Of a DNA stretch of 64,000 nucleotides, positions 1-10,293 are shown one piece after another (position 1 is the first letter of the stretch; the number at the start of each line of letters is the position of its first letter). The notes under the pieces are model-generated. The model saw nothing but the letters and a program-made list of their open reading frames with translations. It was not told where the DNA came from and did not search any database. The position numbers and the translations under genes were made by a program. The stretch spans positions 1,679,809 through 1,743,808 of the forward strand of contig NW_027506892.1 in the NCBI RefSeq assembly GCF_052324685.1. Direction: 5' to 3'. This DNA is from Brachyhypopomus gauderio. Its lineage: Eukaryota; Chordata; Actinopteri; Gymnotiformes; Hypopomidae.

Positions 1-190
1 GCAGATCTGTTAAGATGATTGGCTGCAGTAAAAAATGATTGACAGCTAACTCTGGCTGATAATTGGCTTAATGAAAATTGATTGACAACAAAAGTCTAGT
101 ATCTGATTGGCTGCAGTCGAAAATGATTGACACATGCTCCGCCCTTTACCCACGCCCACCGGGGCTCCGGCCTGCAGCGTTACCCTTCTC
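1..190 (+). promoter_or_regulatory. 44-bp triplicated CCAAT-type array upstream of small coiled-coil gene A
   Basis: Inverted CCAAT boxes (ATTGG) lie at 18-22, 62-66 and 106-110, exactly 44 bp apart. Each is followed by an ATTGAC motif (38-43, 81-86, 126-131). The stretch is therefore a degenerate three-unit tandem repeat just upstream of the X-box/TATA promoter. CCAAT boxes are classical NF-Y sites; binding here is inferred. The same array precedes copy D but is absent from copies B and C. Confidence 0.55.
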
Positions 191-237
191 GTTTCTATAG
201 TAACGACATAACACAACATAACCGAACGTATATAAGG
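191..237 (+). promoter_or_regulatory. X-box plus TATA core promoter of small coiled-coil gene A
   Basis: GTTTCTATAGTAAC at 191-204 fits the RFX X-box consensus (GTHNYY-AT-RRNAAC) at every position. TATATAAGG lies at 229-237, and the ATG follows about 125 bp further on. The block is conserved in all four copies. RFX binding is an inference from the motif. Confidence 0.65.
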
Positions 238-363
238 CCGCACGTCAAGGCAGTCGACACCAGTGTGATATTTGTAGAGAAAAAGGAAAGACTGTACAGC
301 ATCACAGCTGAACATACAACTAATTAACACAGTAGTGGACAGTGGAGAGTTATAAGAAAGAAG

Positions 364-915
364 ATGGACTGCAGTATACAGACTGAGATGGAAAGTGAAA
401 TTCTGAAAAGAAGTGAGGAACAAACAATGGATTACACACAGACGCTGAGTGAACAGGAGGAGATGTTCAACATGAGAATTGATAATATGATATCCAAGAT
501 TAAGAAAGCCACAGATCGAGTAGACACAGAGAAAATACAAAACAAAGAGATGGTCAGTGAGTACAAGAAGATGGAAAAGGAGTGGGCAAGAGAGAGAGAA
601 GAAATGAAGAACAGACTTAAGGAACTGGAGGATGAAAAGAGGGTCATCGAAGAGGAGAGGAAGCTAATGGAGGAGGCGTGTATAAAGGAGATGAGAAGGT
701 TGGCCGAGTACACAGCGAGGGAGGAGCTGGAGAAGATCAAGCTTAGGCACGAGATCTTCTTCTACCAGGAAAATGAAAAGGCACGACTGAGTGAAGTAGA
801 AGAACTTAGGCAAAAGATGAAGGAGAATGAAAAGATAAAGAGAGCTGAGGGCTCTGAGAAGAGAACTCTGGGACGATGGTGGAGGAGCATATGGCGAAAA
901 TGGTTCAAGCACTGA
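364..915 (+). CDS. small coiled-coil protein with Trp-rich basic tail, copy A
   Basis: A single uninterrupted frame of 183 codons sits behind a TATA box and X-box. I do not recognise the family. The protein is almost entirely charged helix: Glu/Lys/Arg-rich heptads run from about residue 10 to 160, so a long coiled coil is expected. There is no signal peptide and no membrane segment. It ends in RWWRSIWRKWFKH, four tryptophans among basic residues, which looks like a short amphipathic cationic tail that could contact membrane or a partner. Compared with copies B and C it lacks 29 residues near residue 160. Its protein sequence is identical to copy D. An LTR begins 8 bp after the stop codon, so the native 3' UTR is displaced. 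Coding is supported by four intact paralogous frames; function is unknown. Confidence 0.7.
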   Translation: MDCSIQTEMESEILKRSEEQTMDYTQTLSEQEEMFNMRIDNMISKIKKATDRVDTEKIQNKEMVSEYKKMEKEWAREREEMKNRLKELEDEKRVIEEERKLMEEACIKEMRRLAEYTAREELEKIKLRHEIFFYQENEKARLSEVEELRQKMKENEKIKRAEGSEKRTLGRWWRSIWRKWFKH

Positions 916-923
916 AGTGAAAG

Positions 924-2541
924 TGTGAGGAACCGCACATGATCTCCGTGTAGATGCGGTTCACCTGCCGCTCATCGCGCCTCCCCATCGCAACTATTTA
1001 ATCTTCCCCCTCACTCTTCTTGTGAAGTATTGGTGCCATGCCACGTACCGAGCGGTCTCCCCGTGTTACTGCCTTCCCCGTGTACCGACCTCTGATCTCC
1101 TCCTAGACCTCGTCCCCTGCCTAGTCCCTCTGAACCAGAACCATATAGAGAGAGAGTCGCGCCATCTCCGTTCACTCCAACGGACCCGTTTGATTACAGC
1201 AAATACGAGCAGCGCAGTCAAGCTGGACCAGTGGACCATCTGTGATACACTTTTACAGGTTAGTACGCTTAAAAAATCTGATTGTGTATTATAAGGACAT
1301 CAGAATCAAATTAACATGTGCGTTAAATGTGAATTAAAGCATTTTAGTGAATTATCCACCTCTTAATAAGCAGATTTAGGGAACTAATTCTATGCTAAGA
1401 CAACGCGAATACGGTTAGCGAGCTTTCACATTAACGACCTACAGCCTATTAATAGTAAATTCCTCTCTTAATGCCATTTCACCTAAACGCGATGTTAAAC
1501 ATTTGAGTGTGATTGTAGAGTGTGTTGGGTGGAGGAGGTGAAATGAGGATATCCATTAACGTTAAGATAACGCACAATAAGGAGGAGAGCCATTCTTGTG
1601 ATACATCACTGCTGATATTGACTAGAATGCATATTTAAGACTTCTAACTAGTACACAACAGTGTAATTTATAGATCAAGTGTTTGTAGGTTTTGTTAATC
1701 TGTTGACTATTATCTGTATTATGCTCAGCAGACTTTGGATTGATGGCAAAGGGAGAGAGAAGATCATCAAGAGATTGAAAACACAAGGCAAGTTGAAACT
1801 AGGGTGGCAGTTTTGATCAATGAATCTTACAAGACTAAAGAGGAATACAACATACTAAAATCTAGTATAGTATGATATATGTAATCATATGTAACCATAC
1901 TAGACTTGTATTCTATTATTGTATTATTTATGTTGTATTTAATTTATCTTGTTAGTGTATATTAGTTGCCTGCTGTTTTTCACCTTTGTGGATTGGCTCT
2001 TGTTTCCAAGCTGACCATCTTTTAACCGTTTCTTCTTTCTGTCATTTCGTATTGTGCAGGGGGCTTCCTCTTTCTGAGTGCGGGGCGATGCACAAAAATG
2101 GTGGAAACAGCATCTGCTCTCAGCCTGGTCTTGCCCTGTTTGGTTCTGATGAACTGGTCTGCCTCAAAATGTGCCTGCAGAGTGATGTGAGTTTACTCCT
2201 CACACATGACAACTCAGTTTTGTCTACCCATATACATATCCCATAGTGGGTGAATACACAGTATTAGAGAACACTTACTGGATACGTATACACTCATTAC
2301 ACGTATAAAAAACAACCAAGGATGTGCAACAAATTCAAATTCATATCACATCAATACTCATAATAATCTTTTTCTCCTGTCTTTTTCTCCTCTCTCTCTT
2401 TAGGCCAAAGAACCACAGGGGATTCAATGGAGCTGCAACTAGATGGCACCCTCACCTGTTTGATAGCTCTGTGATCATTGTTTCAATAAAGACGGCTATT
2501 ATCCGCACTTGGATCCTTGTCTGCCTGATTAGTACGTTACA
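924..2541 (+). mobile_element. LTR element (gypsy-like) inserted behind gene A
   Basis: The element starts TGTGAGG, ends CGTTACA and is flanked by a perfect 5-bp duplication, GAAAG, at 919-923 and 2542-2546. It has a TATTTAA box near 997 and an AATAAA signal at about 2485, which suits U3-R-U5 order. No pol-type coding was found, so it is read as a solo or internally altered LTR of Ty3/gypsy type; the class is inferred. Splice-like signals occur inside: a donor near 1258, an exon-like block 2059-2187 and an acceptor near 2401. Copies A and D are about 1.6 kb and copies B and C about 1.13 kb, because the middle differs. Confidence 0.6.
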
Positions 2542-2574
2542 GAAAGTGTAGTAAACGAACCTGTGCCCTAGAGA

Positions 2575-2607
<33 letters not shown>

Positions 2608-2975
2608 GAAATGCCATAATTATTTCTAAACACATTTTATGAACTTATTCATTTTGGTTGGATGTGCCATTGCCACAGAGGACGCACTGATGCCAACTCC
2701 TATCTGAGGTTCACCACCTGCACTGATGGGACTGTGACTGCTTGGCCTGGAATTAGAACTATAACTATAGAACTATATTTGGATTATAAATACAGACTTA
2801 TGCTAACGGGTCGCCCAATGGAGGATGGGTTCGCTTTTGAGTCTTGGTCCTCCTGAGGTTTCTTCCTAATCCCCACCATCATAGGGAGTTTTTCCTCACC
2901 ACTGTCATCTCTGTCGCTCATTAGGGATCTGGACCCATACAATTGTAAAGCTGTTTTGTGATGTGTTTTTAAGCA
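2575..2975 (+). repeat. ATT microsatellite and teleost interspersed repeat module
   Basis: An (ATT)n run is followed by a block reading through a Gly-Trp-rich pseudo-frame and ending in a TTGTAAAGCTGTTTTGTGATG type sequence. This resembles the 3' module of a very common fish interspersed repeat (the version at 41640-41700 ends AAGCACTATATAAATAAA). No host gene is seen. Confidence 0.5.
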
Positions 2976-3195
2976 TTCAAGTGTCTCTCCAAACTGAATT
3001 ATGTCGCTAGCCTCGCGAGAAAGTCAACCTGCAGTAGCCTGAGTGTCAGTTCTCGCGAGATTAGCGCTGACAGCGGGAACAACAAACCTGATCAGACTAA
3101 ACTAATCAGAGATGGATGAATGTAACGAGAGAGAAGGTGTTTCTATCAAAAAAGGAAGACGTCGTGTAAAATATAAGGGGTCCTGGACCTTGATT
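2976..3195 (+). promoter_or_regulatory. CGCG-element module (TCTCGCGAGA) with short ORF
   Basis: TCTCGCGAGA at 3051-3060 is the palindromic CGCG promoter element known to bind BANP. A degenerate partner, CCTCGCGAGA, lies at 3011-3020. An ATG about 50 bp downstream opens a 32-codon frame beginning MDECNEREGVS. The same module recurs at 15809-16030 with both motifs perfect, so it is a duplicated piece, possibly a captured promoter and first exon. Activity here is unknown. Confidence 0.5.
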
Positions 3196-3639
3196 GGGTC
3201 CTTGGTTTAATACACTATTAAATAGCAATACTATTATTAATAGTAATACTATTAAATAGTAACAATAATAACTGAAATAATATAATAATTATAATATAGA
3301 AGAAATACATTTGTTTTGCATTTTTATTGTAGGTAGATCATTTTGACTAGGTCATCTTATAAGTAGCTCACAAGCTGAAAAGGTGTGGGCACCCCTGGTC
3401 TAAACAAACTACCAAACGTAAAGGTGGCACTGAAAAGCTGAGAGAGAAAAGACAAGCTGTAGAGGTTACTCACTGAGTGAACAATGTAGGTTTCAGTAGC
3501 TTTCCAGTTGTTTTCCCCTGTATTTTGTCAGGGTCAAGTTGTTAAGTTTGTTAGTTATTTTGATATACCAATATGTGGCTTTGTAATCATATTATTGCTG
3601 GAAGTAATATTGTCCCTATGACAATAAAAGCTGACATAT
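3196..3639. other. AT-rich non-coding stretch
   Basis: No convincing coding or RNA gene. It contains ATTA-rich runs and a GTGGGCACCCCTGGTCTAAA motif that resembles the end of a degraded hAT-type fish repeat. It is paralogous to the same positions in units B and D. Confidence 0.4.
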
Positions 3640-3777
3640 TGTCACGGTAGGTCGGCCTGGAGGCCGCCAGAGGGCGCCTACACACACTCCCTCGGTCACA
3701 CGCACGCCCACAACCACACAGAGCACACCCGGTCACCCTCAGCCTCTGTCTCCTGCTGCTTCTGTCCCAGCGTTACA
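3640..3777 (+). mobile_element. 138-bp mini-LTR with target site duplication
   Basis: The element begins TGTCACGG and ends GCGTTACA, with CATAT duplicated at 3635-3639 and 3778-3782. TG...CA ends plus a 5-bp duplication are the signature of LTR integration, but 138 bp is very short, so it is a TRIM-like LTR or an internally deleted solo LTR. Copies at 19526-19663 and 52896-53033 have the same length. Confidence 0.6.
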
Positions 3778-3817
3778 CATATACACTACGTACCATGTAT
3801 AGATTCATATACAGTAT

Positions 3818-3845
3818 ATATACACACACATATATATATATATTT
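3818..3845. repeat. CA/TA microsatellite
   Basis: A short (CA)n(TA)n run. The paralogous position in unit D (53083-53137) is expanded to over 50 bp of TA. Confidence 0.8.
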
Positions 3846-4485
3846 TAGTGGGCCAGTCTGTCAGGAACTCCCGGGCCACATTTTCTCCCCAGTCCGCCCC
3901 TGTCAGCACGGCTGCAATTTCAGTTGAAATCACGCTTCATTTCAACAGTTCTACAAGCGCCATTTCTTAGTTAACAGGAGCATAATAAATGCCAGAAGAC
4001 TGTGATATGTTTATTAAACTTTGTCATTACAAAAAGTTTCACAAACTTATGTTACCGAGCAACACGTAAATACTTTCTTGCACTTTCTTGTTGCTTTGTG
4101 TAGGTCTACATTGGTAGGTCTACATTAGTAGACCTGGCCACGTGCAGGTAGTATGCAGTGGTACACATAAGGTCAGGGAGTTATGTTAAAACAGATTAAG
4201 ATTAAAGCAGATTAAAGAATGTGCTTGCAAAGAAAAGCTGGTTTCTGTACTCCCCATTCAAACAAACCATGAAAATGACCTTTCTAAAAACTTGTGTATT
4301 ATATTTTCTTGTACAGTATCCTTTAGTACCTTGATAGAATTTCATATTTTCTAAGATATAAATGTGCATATGGTTATTTATCTTTGGAATTGTTTTATCC
4401 GTTTCAACTTTATGCAGTACCAAACTTCACTTTTAATGGTTTATTCCATACTCTTGAGATGAACTGATGTAGGCACTCGTTTTAA
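3846..4485. other. intergenic stretch without recognisable gene
   Basis: I see no coding frame with support. A duplicated TAGGTCTACATTGG/TAGGTCTACATTAG pair lies near 4100-4130. The stretch separates the converging 3' ends of small gene A and long gene A. Confidence 0.4.
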
Positions 4486-4840
4486 ATTTTATACATAACA
4501 AAACAAATCACTCTTTTAGGAAATTAAAATAGAATATTTATTTCAAAAATGCCATTCTTAAAATCATACGACCTTCATAATTCATTACAATAGTTCCATA
4601 GAGATTTAAAAAACATTTGTATTGTTAATATTATCTACTTAAAAATACCGATTAGTAACAGTGATAGTGTTGGTGGATTAAAACTGGAACATTTCATGTT
4701 ATTTCATCAGCATGAAGAGATTACGCATCATCTCCATCATCAAAATCGACTCCTGTAGCCGCACGCTTCCTGTAAAACAAAAGTCAGAAGGATGTGCTAG
4801 TAATTTTAGCTCATCACAGTTGGCAAACATTTGTAAATAA

Positions 4841-5303
4841 AATGTAAATGTGCCATATTTTGTCAATTGTGATTTTTTACACCGCAATCGAAATTTGTCC
4901 TCCGCTTTTAACCCACCTGTGCAGTTAGAACACACACACACACTAGTGATTACTAGGGCGGCAAGTGACGGCAAGAGCAGAGAAACAAGACTTGTACGGT
5001 TAAGGGGCAGTCATGGTCCTGTGATAGGGAACTGGTCTTGTGACCGGAGGGTCATGGGTTCGATTCCCAGACCTGAGGCCATGACTGAGGTACCCTTGAG
5101 CAAGGCACCTAACCCCAACTGCTCCCCGGGCGCTGGGCTAGGGCTGCCCACCGCTCTGGGCACGTGTGATCCACAGCCCCCTAGTAATCACTAGTGTGTG
5201 TGTGTGTGTGTGTTCTAACTGCACAAATGGGTTAAAAGAGGAGGACAAATTTCGATTGCGGTGAAAAAAATCAAAATTGACAAAATATGGCACATTTACA
5301 TTT
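4841..5303. repeat. tRNA-headed SINE flanked by inverted SINE tails (hairpin), unit A
   Basis: A SINE with a tRNA-like head (B-box GGTTCGATTCC near 5057) runs from about 5013. Its tail, 5179-5303, is the inverted complement of 4841-4958, with only a few mismatches over roughly 120 bp. The head sits in the loop. It looks like two SINE tails in opposite orientation. The structure lies in the last intron of long gene A, next to the terminal exon. Confidence 0.65.
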
Positions 5304-6104
5304 AGCATTTGAACAGGGTAGAAGTGATATAGTGCAAACCAAATGATGAGCTGCACTGTGTATTTACACACTTACGAAAGGCATTTAGAAAAGAGCCGTG
5401 CCTAATGTGTTCAGTGTAGGTATAATGGCTTGTGTACCTAATGTAGTGCCAAGGTTAGGGTTAGCACACTCTCACTACAACGTTAAAGACAAGGATGGTC
5501 ATTAACACACATACACAGGTATATATTTACCTGGGTGGGAGGGGCTTGGTGTGTGCAGGCATGCCATTGGCTGTCAGCAGCTCCTGTAGCCACACATTCC
5601 ATGAGAATATCCTGAGCCCAGCTCCTGCTCTGTTGCTCCTGCCTCCCTGCTGCCCCCTTGTGGACCCGCTCAGACTCTGCAAGCACTGCTCTCAGGTCTC
5701 GGATCTCCCACTCTGACTGTTTCAAGCTCTGATTTAGGAGCATGGTCGTGCTCTCCGCCTTCTGTTCACGTCATACACACCAGCACAGGAGACACCAGAG
5801 TCAGGACAGGTGGGTTGATGTGGCTGGGGAAGATACTGGTGCTAAATTGGTGGCAGATTGTTTTAGTGCAAACGGTTCAGTGTTTCAGCTTGTGTTTATC
5901 AAGGAATATGGGAGTAATGTCTTGTTTATGATACACAGGTTATGACACACAGGTGCTGATTGAAGTGTTTGAATGGTGTAGCACCAGTTTAAGTCCTGAC
6001 CCGTCCCACATTAGGGAACAGGGCTCTGTATTCACGTCACATGCTATTCAGAAGGCACGTAGAAAGGAAAGCCAGTGTGCTGGGGGGAGTGACCTGATCC
6101 CTAA

Positions 6105-6366
6105 CTCCTCCTACTGTAGGTGGGTCTCCCTAACTCCACCTGCTGTAGGCGTGTCTACCTAACACTACCTGCTGTAGGCGGGTGCGGGTCTACCCAACAC
6201 TACCTGCTGTAGGCGGGTGCGGGTCTACCTAACACTACCTGCTGTAGGCAGGTGCGGGTCTATCTAACACTACCTGCTGAAGGCGGGTGCGGGTCTACCT
6301 AACACTACCTGCTGAAGGCGGGTGCGGGTCTACCTAACACTACGTGCTGTAGGCGGGTGCGGGCTA
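6105..6366. repeat. 35-bp intronic minisatellite, unit A (short)
   Basis: Tandem units of 35 bp of the form CCTGCTGTAGGCGGGTGCGG followed by GTCTACCTAACACTA, about seven copies. On the gene strand each unit carries CAG/GTAGTG, a copy of a splice donor (see 22347). In this unit the exon next to the array has been lost. Confidence 0.8.
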
Positions 6367-6452
6367 ACCACCACACACACACACACAACATTACTAAAAT
6401 TTATTAAATATGAACAGGAAAATGAGACCAAAGTAAAGACGTCACTAGATAC

Positions 6453-7831
6453 CTGTTCTCTAGTGCCTGTGTAAGACGGGCGATGTCTCACAGCTGCAGA
6501 GGGTGACGGGGGTGGAGAGGGTGTAGAGGGTGGAGAAGGTGTAGAGGGTGGAGTGGGTGTAGAGGGTGGAGTGGGTGTAGAGGGTGGAGAAGGTGTAGAG
6601 GGTGGAGAAGGTGTAGAGGGTGGAGAAGGTGTAGAGGGTGGAGGGGATGTAGAGGGTGGAGAAGGTGTAGAGGGTGGAGTGGGTGTAGAGGGTGGAGTGG
6701 GTGTAGAGGGTGGAGGGGATGTAGAGGGTGGAGGGGATGTAGAGGGTGGAGAGGGTGTAGAGGGTGGAGTGGGTGTAGAGGGTGGAGTGGGTGTAGAGGG
6801 TGGAGAGGGTGTAGAGGGTGGAGGGGATGTAGAGGGTGGAGGGGATGTAGAGGGTGGAGTGGGTGTAGAGGGTGGAGGGGGTGTAGATGGTGGAGGGGGT
6901 GTAGAGGGTGGAGTGGGTGTAGAGGGTGGAGGGGATGTAGAGGGTGGAGGGGGTGTAGAGGGTGGAGGGGGTGTAGAGGGTGGAGTGGGTGTAGAGGGTG
7001 GAGGGGATGTAGAGGGTGGAGGGGATGTAGAGGGTGGAGTGGGTGTAGAGGGTGGATGGGGATGTAGAGGGTGGAGGGGATGTAGAGGGTGGAGTGGGTG
7101 TAGAGGGTGGAGGGGATGTAGAGGGTGGAGGGGAAGTAGAGGGTGGAGGGGAAGTAGAGGGTGGAGGGGAAGTAGAGGGTGGAGTGGGTGTAGAGGGTGG
7201 AGGGGATGTAGAGGGTGGAGTGGGTGTAGAGGGTGGAGGGGGTGTAGAGGGTGGAGGGGGTGTAGAGGGTGGAGAGGGTGTAGAGGGTGTAGAGGGTGGA
7301 GGGGGTGTAGAGGGTGTAGAGGGTGGAGTGGGTGTAGAGGGTGGAGTGGGTGTAGAGGGTGGAGGGGATGTAGAGGGTGGAGTGGGTGTAGAGGGTGGAG
7401 TGGGTGTAGAGGGTGGAGGGGATGTAGAGGGTGGAGTGGGTGTAGAGGGTGGAGGGGATGTAGATGGTGGAGGGGATGTAGAGGGTGGAGGGGATGTAGA
7501 TGGTGGAGGGGATGTAGAAGGTGGAGGGGATGTAGAGGGTGGAGTGGGTGTAGAGGGTGGAGTGGGTGTAGAGGGTGGAGTGGGTGTAGAGGGTGGAGTG
7601 GATGTAGAGGGTGGAGGGGATGTAGAGGGTGGAGTGGATGTAGAGGGTGGAGTGGGTGTAGAGGGTGGAGTGGGTGTAGAGGGTGGAGTGGATGTAGAGG
7701 GTGGAGTGGATGTAGAGGGTGGAGTTGGGCTGTAGTTGTTCCTCTCGCTTTGGATCCTTTTCTTCTTTCGCTGAATTCTGGTTGGAGTTTTCAGCTTTCT
7801 ACAGAGTCTTATAACCTGCCCTTCATCAGAG
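6453..7831 (-). pseudogene. Pro/Ser/Thr repeat exon of long gene, copy A (frameshifted, expanded)
   Basis: The acceptor is GTTAG before 7831, directly after a long TG array; the donor is CAG/GTATCT at 6453. The exon begins with [15 protein letters not shown] and a basic stretch, then enters an 18-bp minisatellite encoding PPSTPT or PPSTSP hexapeptides, about 68 units. The length of 1379 nt is not compatible with the flanking phases, whereas copies B (685 nt) and D (379 nt) are. An extra T near 7057 changes the frame, after which the repeat reads [12 protein letters not shown] and stops near 6460. The glycine/valine-rich frames on the other strand are shadows of the same repeat. Confidence 0.7.
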
Positions 7832-7832
7832 C

Positions 7833-7900
<68 letters not shown>
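7833..7900. repeat. CA microsatellite at an exon acceptor
   Basis: A long (CA)n run immediately next to the splice acceptor of the repeat exon. On the gene strand it is (TG)n ending in TTAG, so the polypyrimidine tract is effectively replaced by TG repeats. Lengths differ in the paralogues near 30302 and 63546. Confidence 0.8.
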
Positions 7901-7904
<4 letters not shown>

Positions 7905-7969
7905 CGAAAGAGCAAAGAAAGAGAGAAACAGAGAGAATCAATATTTTGGATTTACTTTCATTGATTTAG

Positions 7970-10247
7970 TTTGTATCCCAAGTTTGTCTGATAACATTAG
8001 ATTCACGCTGTTTAATCTACACTCCTTCTATTGTAAAATTTAGGCAAGATTGTAGGCAGGCTGAGAGACGTTGGCGAAGGTCAGAATTGCAAGTACATTT
8101 TGATATTTATAAAACAACATTGCACAATTACAACAGTGAAGTGAAATCAGCAAGGAAAAACTATTTCTCTACCTTAATCAATTCATCAAATAATAACTCG
8201 GCTGTCTTGTTCAGAAGTATAGATCAGCTAGTAAACCCCACCTCCTGTTTCTTCCCTGAGACTGTTTCAGTTGAAAAATGTGATGAGTTTGCAATATTTT
8301 TTAGGGACAAGATTACTAGTATAAGGCAGAACATAGCAACAAGCACTAATAGACTATCAACCCTTATATCAGTTACTCAGCCTAACTTTAATATGTCTTA
8401 TTTCCAAGAAGTTGACAACACTACTTGATGTGATCTCATCACTAAAATCCTCTACTTGTGAACTGGACCCTTTACCTACATGCTTTTTCAAGCAGGTTCT
8501 GAGCTCATTAGCAAATGAAGTTCTAACGATTGTTAATCAGTCTCTGCAATTGGGTGAATTCCCTAACTTTTTAAAAACAGCAACGGTTAAACCACTATTA
8601 AAGAACAGAAATCTTGATCCCACAATTCTCAATAATTATCGACCTATATCTAACCTTTCCTTTCTTAGCAAAATCATTGAAAAAGTTGTGTCAATCCAGT
8701 TGAATGATTATGTAAAAGTAAATCAAATAAATGACACTTTTCAATCTGGTTTCAGAGCTCTCCACAGCACTGAAACAGCCCTAGTTAAGGTAGTAAATGA
8801 CTTGAGATTGAATACGGATGCAGGCAAACTCTCAGTCCTTTTTCTGCTGGATTTAAGCACTGCTTTTGACACGGTTGATCATGAAATTCTTCTTGATCGA
8901 CTACAGAGCTGGGTAGGCCTTAGTGGCTTAGTCTTAGACTGGTTTAGATCGTACCTAACTGGGCTTGATTACTACGTAGCATTAGGTACCTCTTCCTCCA
9001 CACGTCAAAAAATAACTTGTGGCGTCCCCCAAGGATCAATTCTTGGGCCGTTACTATTCAACCTATATATGCTTCCGTTACCACATATCATTAATAAACA
9101 TGGTATTAGTTATCATCAATATGCAGATGACACTCAACTTTACATTTCTCTAGAACCTAAGGCCCTAAAATCAATTTGCTCACTGTTTGACTGCATAGAT
9201 GATATACAGACATGGATGTCTGACAATTTTCTGCAATTAAATAAACAGAAGACAGAAGTTCTTGTTCTTGGCAGTGATTCACAAAGAAATGATGTTTAAA
9301 TATTTAAATCAAATGAATCTGAATGCCAGACAATGTGTTAAGAACCTGGGCGTCACCTTTGATAATGAGCTCAGCTTCAAATCACACATCATGACTACAT
9401 ACAAGACAGCTTATTTTCACCTTCGAAACATTGCTAAGGTCCGAGATATGCTCACTCCTGCTGACAGTGAAAAACTTGTCCATGCATTTATCACATCAAG
9501 GCTAGATTATTGTAACGCTGTTCTGTCTGCTCTTCCAAAGAGCTCTATTTCGCACCTACAGAGAGTTCAGAATGCGGCTGCAAGGGTTCTGACCCACAGG
9601 TGAAAGAGAGATCATATTACACCTGCACTCCACTCACTGCACTGGTTACCTGTCAGCTTTAGGATAGATTTTAAGGTTCTAGTCATGGTTTTTAAATGTC
9701 TTCATGGTCTTGCCCCTCTTTACCTCAGTGAAATGATGGTTAGATATGTTCCAGTCAGGTCTCTGAGGTCTTCAAACAGTAATCTACTGGTGATTCCTAG
9801 ATGCCGATTAAAGATTGGCGAGGGTGCTTTTAGACACTATGGCCCAAAGCTCTGGAATTCTCTTCCTGAAGAGCTCAGAGGCATTTAATCCCTGAATAGT
9901 TTCAAGAACAGTCTCAAAACATTTCTGTTTAGATCTGCTTTTAGTTAAGAAACTCTAGTCTATTATTTTATAATTTGTCACTTTATTTAATTATTTCTTT
10001 TTATCTTTAATTTTAATATTTTGTTATCTTCTTATATTTACTTTAGTTTTATTTACTTTACTTTTTTATTATATTGTTTACTTTACTTTTTTACATTTTA
10101 TGTTATTTTACTTTAATTTCTTCTAACATTTCCTTTTTGTCTTCTCCTTTTTATGTTTCTTTTATTTATACTGTAAAGCACATTGAGTTGCATGTATGTA
10201 TGAAAGGTGCTATACAAATAAAGATTATTATTATTTATTATTATTAC
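7970..10247 (+). mobile_element. 5'-truncated L2-clade LINE in long gene A
   Basis: Reverse transcriptase fragments run through 8087-8428, 8412-9299, 9262-9603 and 9685-9888 in shifting frames. Visible motifs are [25 protein letters not shown] and the catalytic YADD in QYADDTQLY, followed by thumb and C-terminal L2-like sequence ending in ELRGI. Frameshifts and stops show it is dead. The 3' end, GGTGCTATACAAATAAAG with a (TTATTA)n tail, is typical of L2 elements. It lies antisense to the host gene, and its tail directly abuts the donor of the exon at 10248. The endonuclease domain is absent. Confidence 0.8.
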
Positions 10248-10293
10248 CTGAGTGTTTGTCCTTCATCACAGGATCCGTTCTGACCTTCCCACG

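Noticed and set aside
1030-1257. Frame with APSPFTPTDPFDYSKYEQR that looks protein-like
   Set aside because: It lies in the LTR, carries a stop in copies A and D, and has no support as a coding exon.
5013-5080. Possible tRNA gene with a good B-box
   Set aside because: It is the head of a repeated SINE, also seen at 20915, 47156 and 54300, and lacks a complete cloverleaf.
6553-8043. Long plus-strand frames rich in Gly-Val-Glu-Gly-Gly or Gly-Cys-Arg
   Set aside because: They are antisense readings of the 18-bp minisatellite. The minus-strand reading has matching splice sites and phases in copies B and D.
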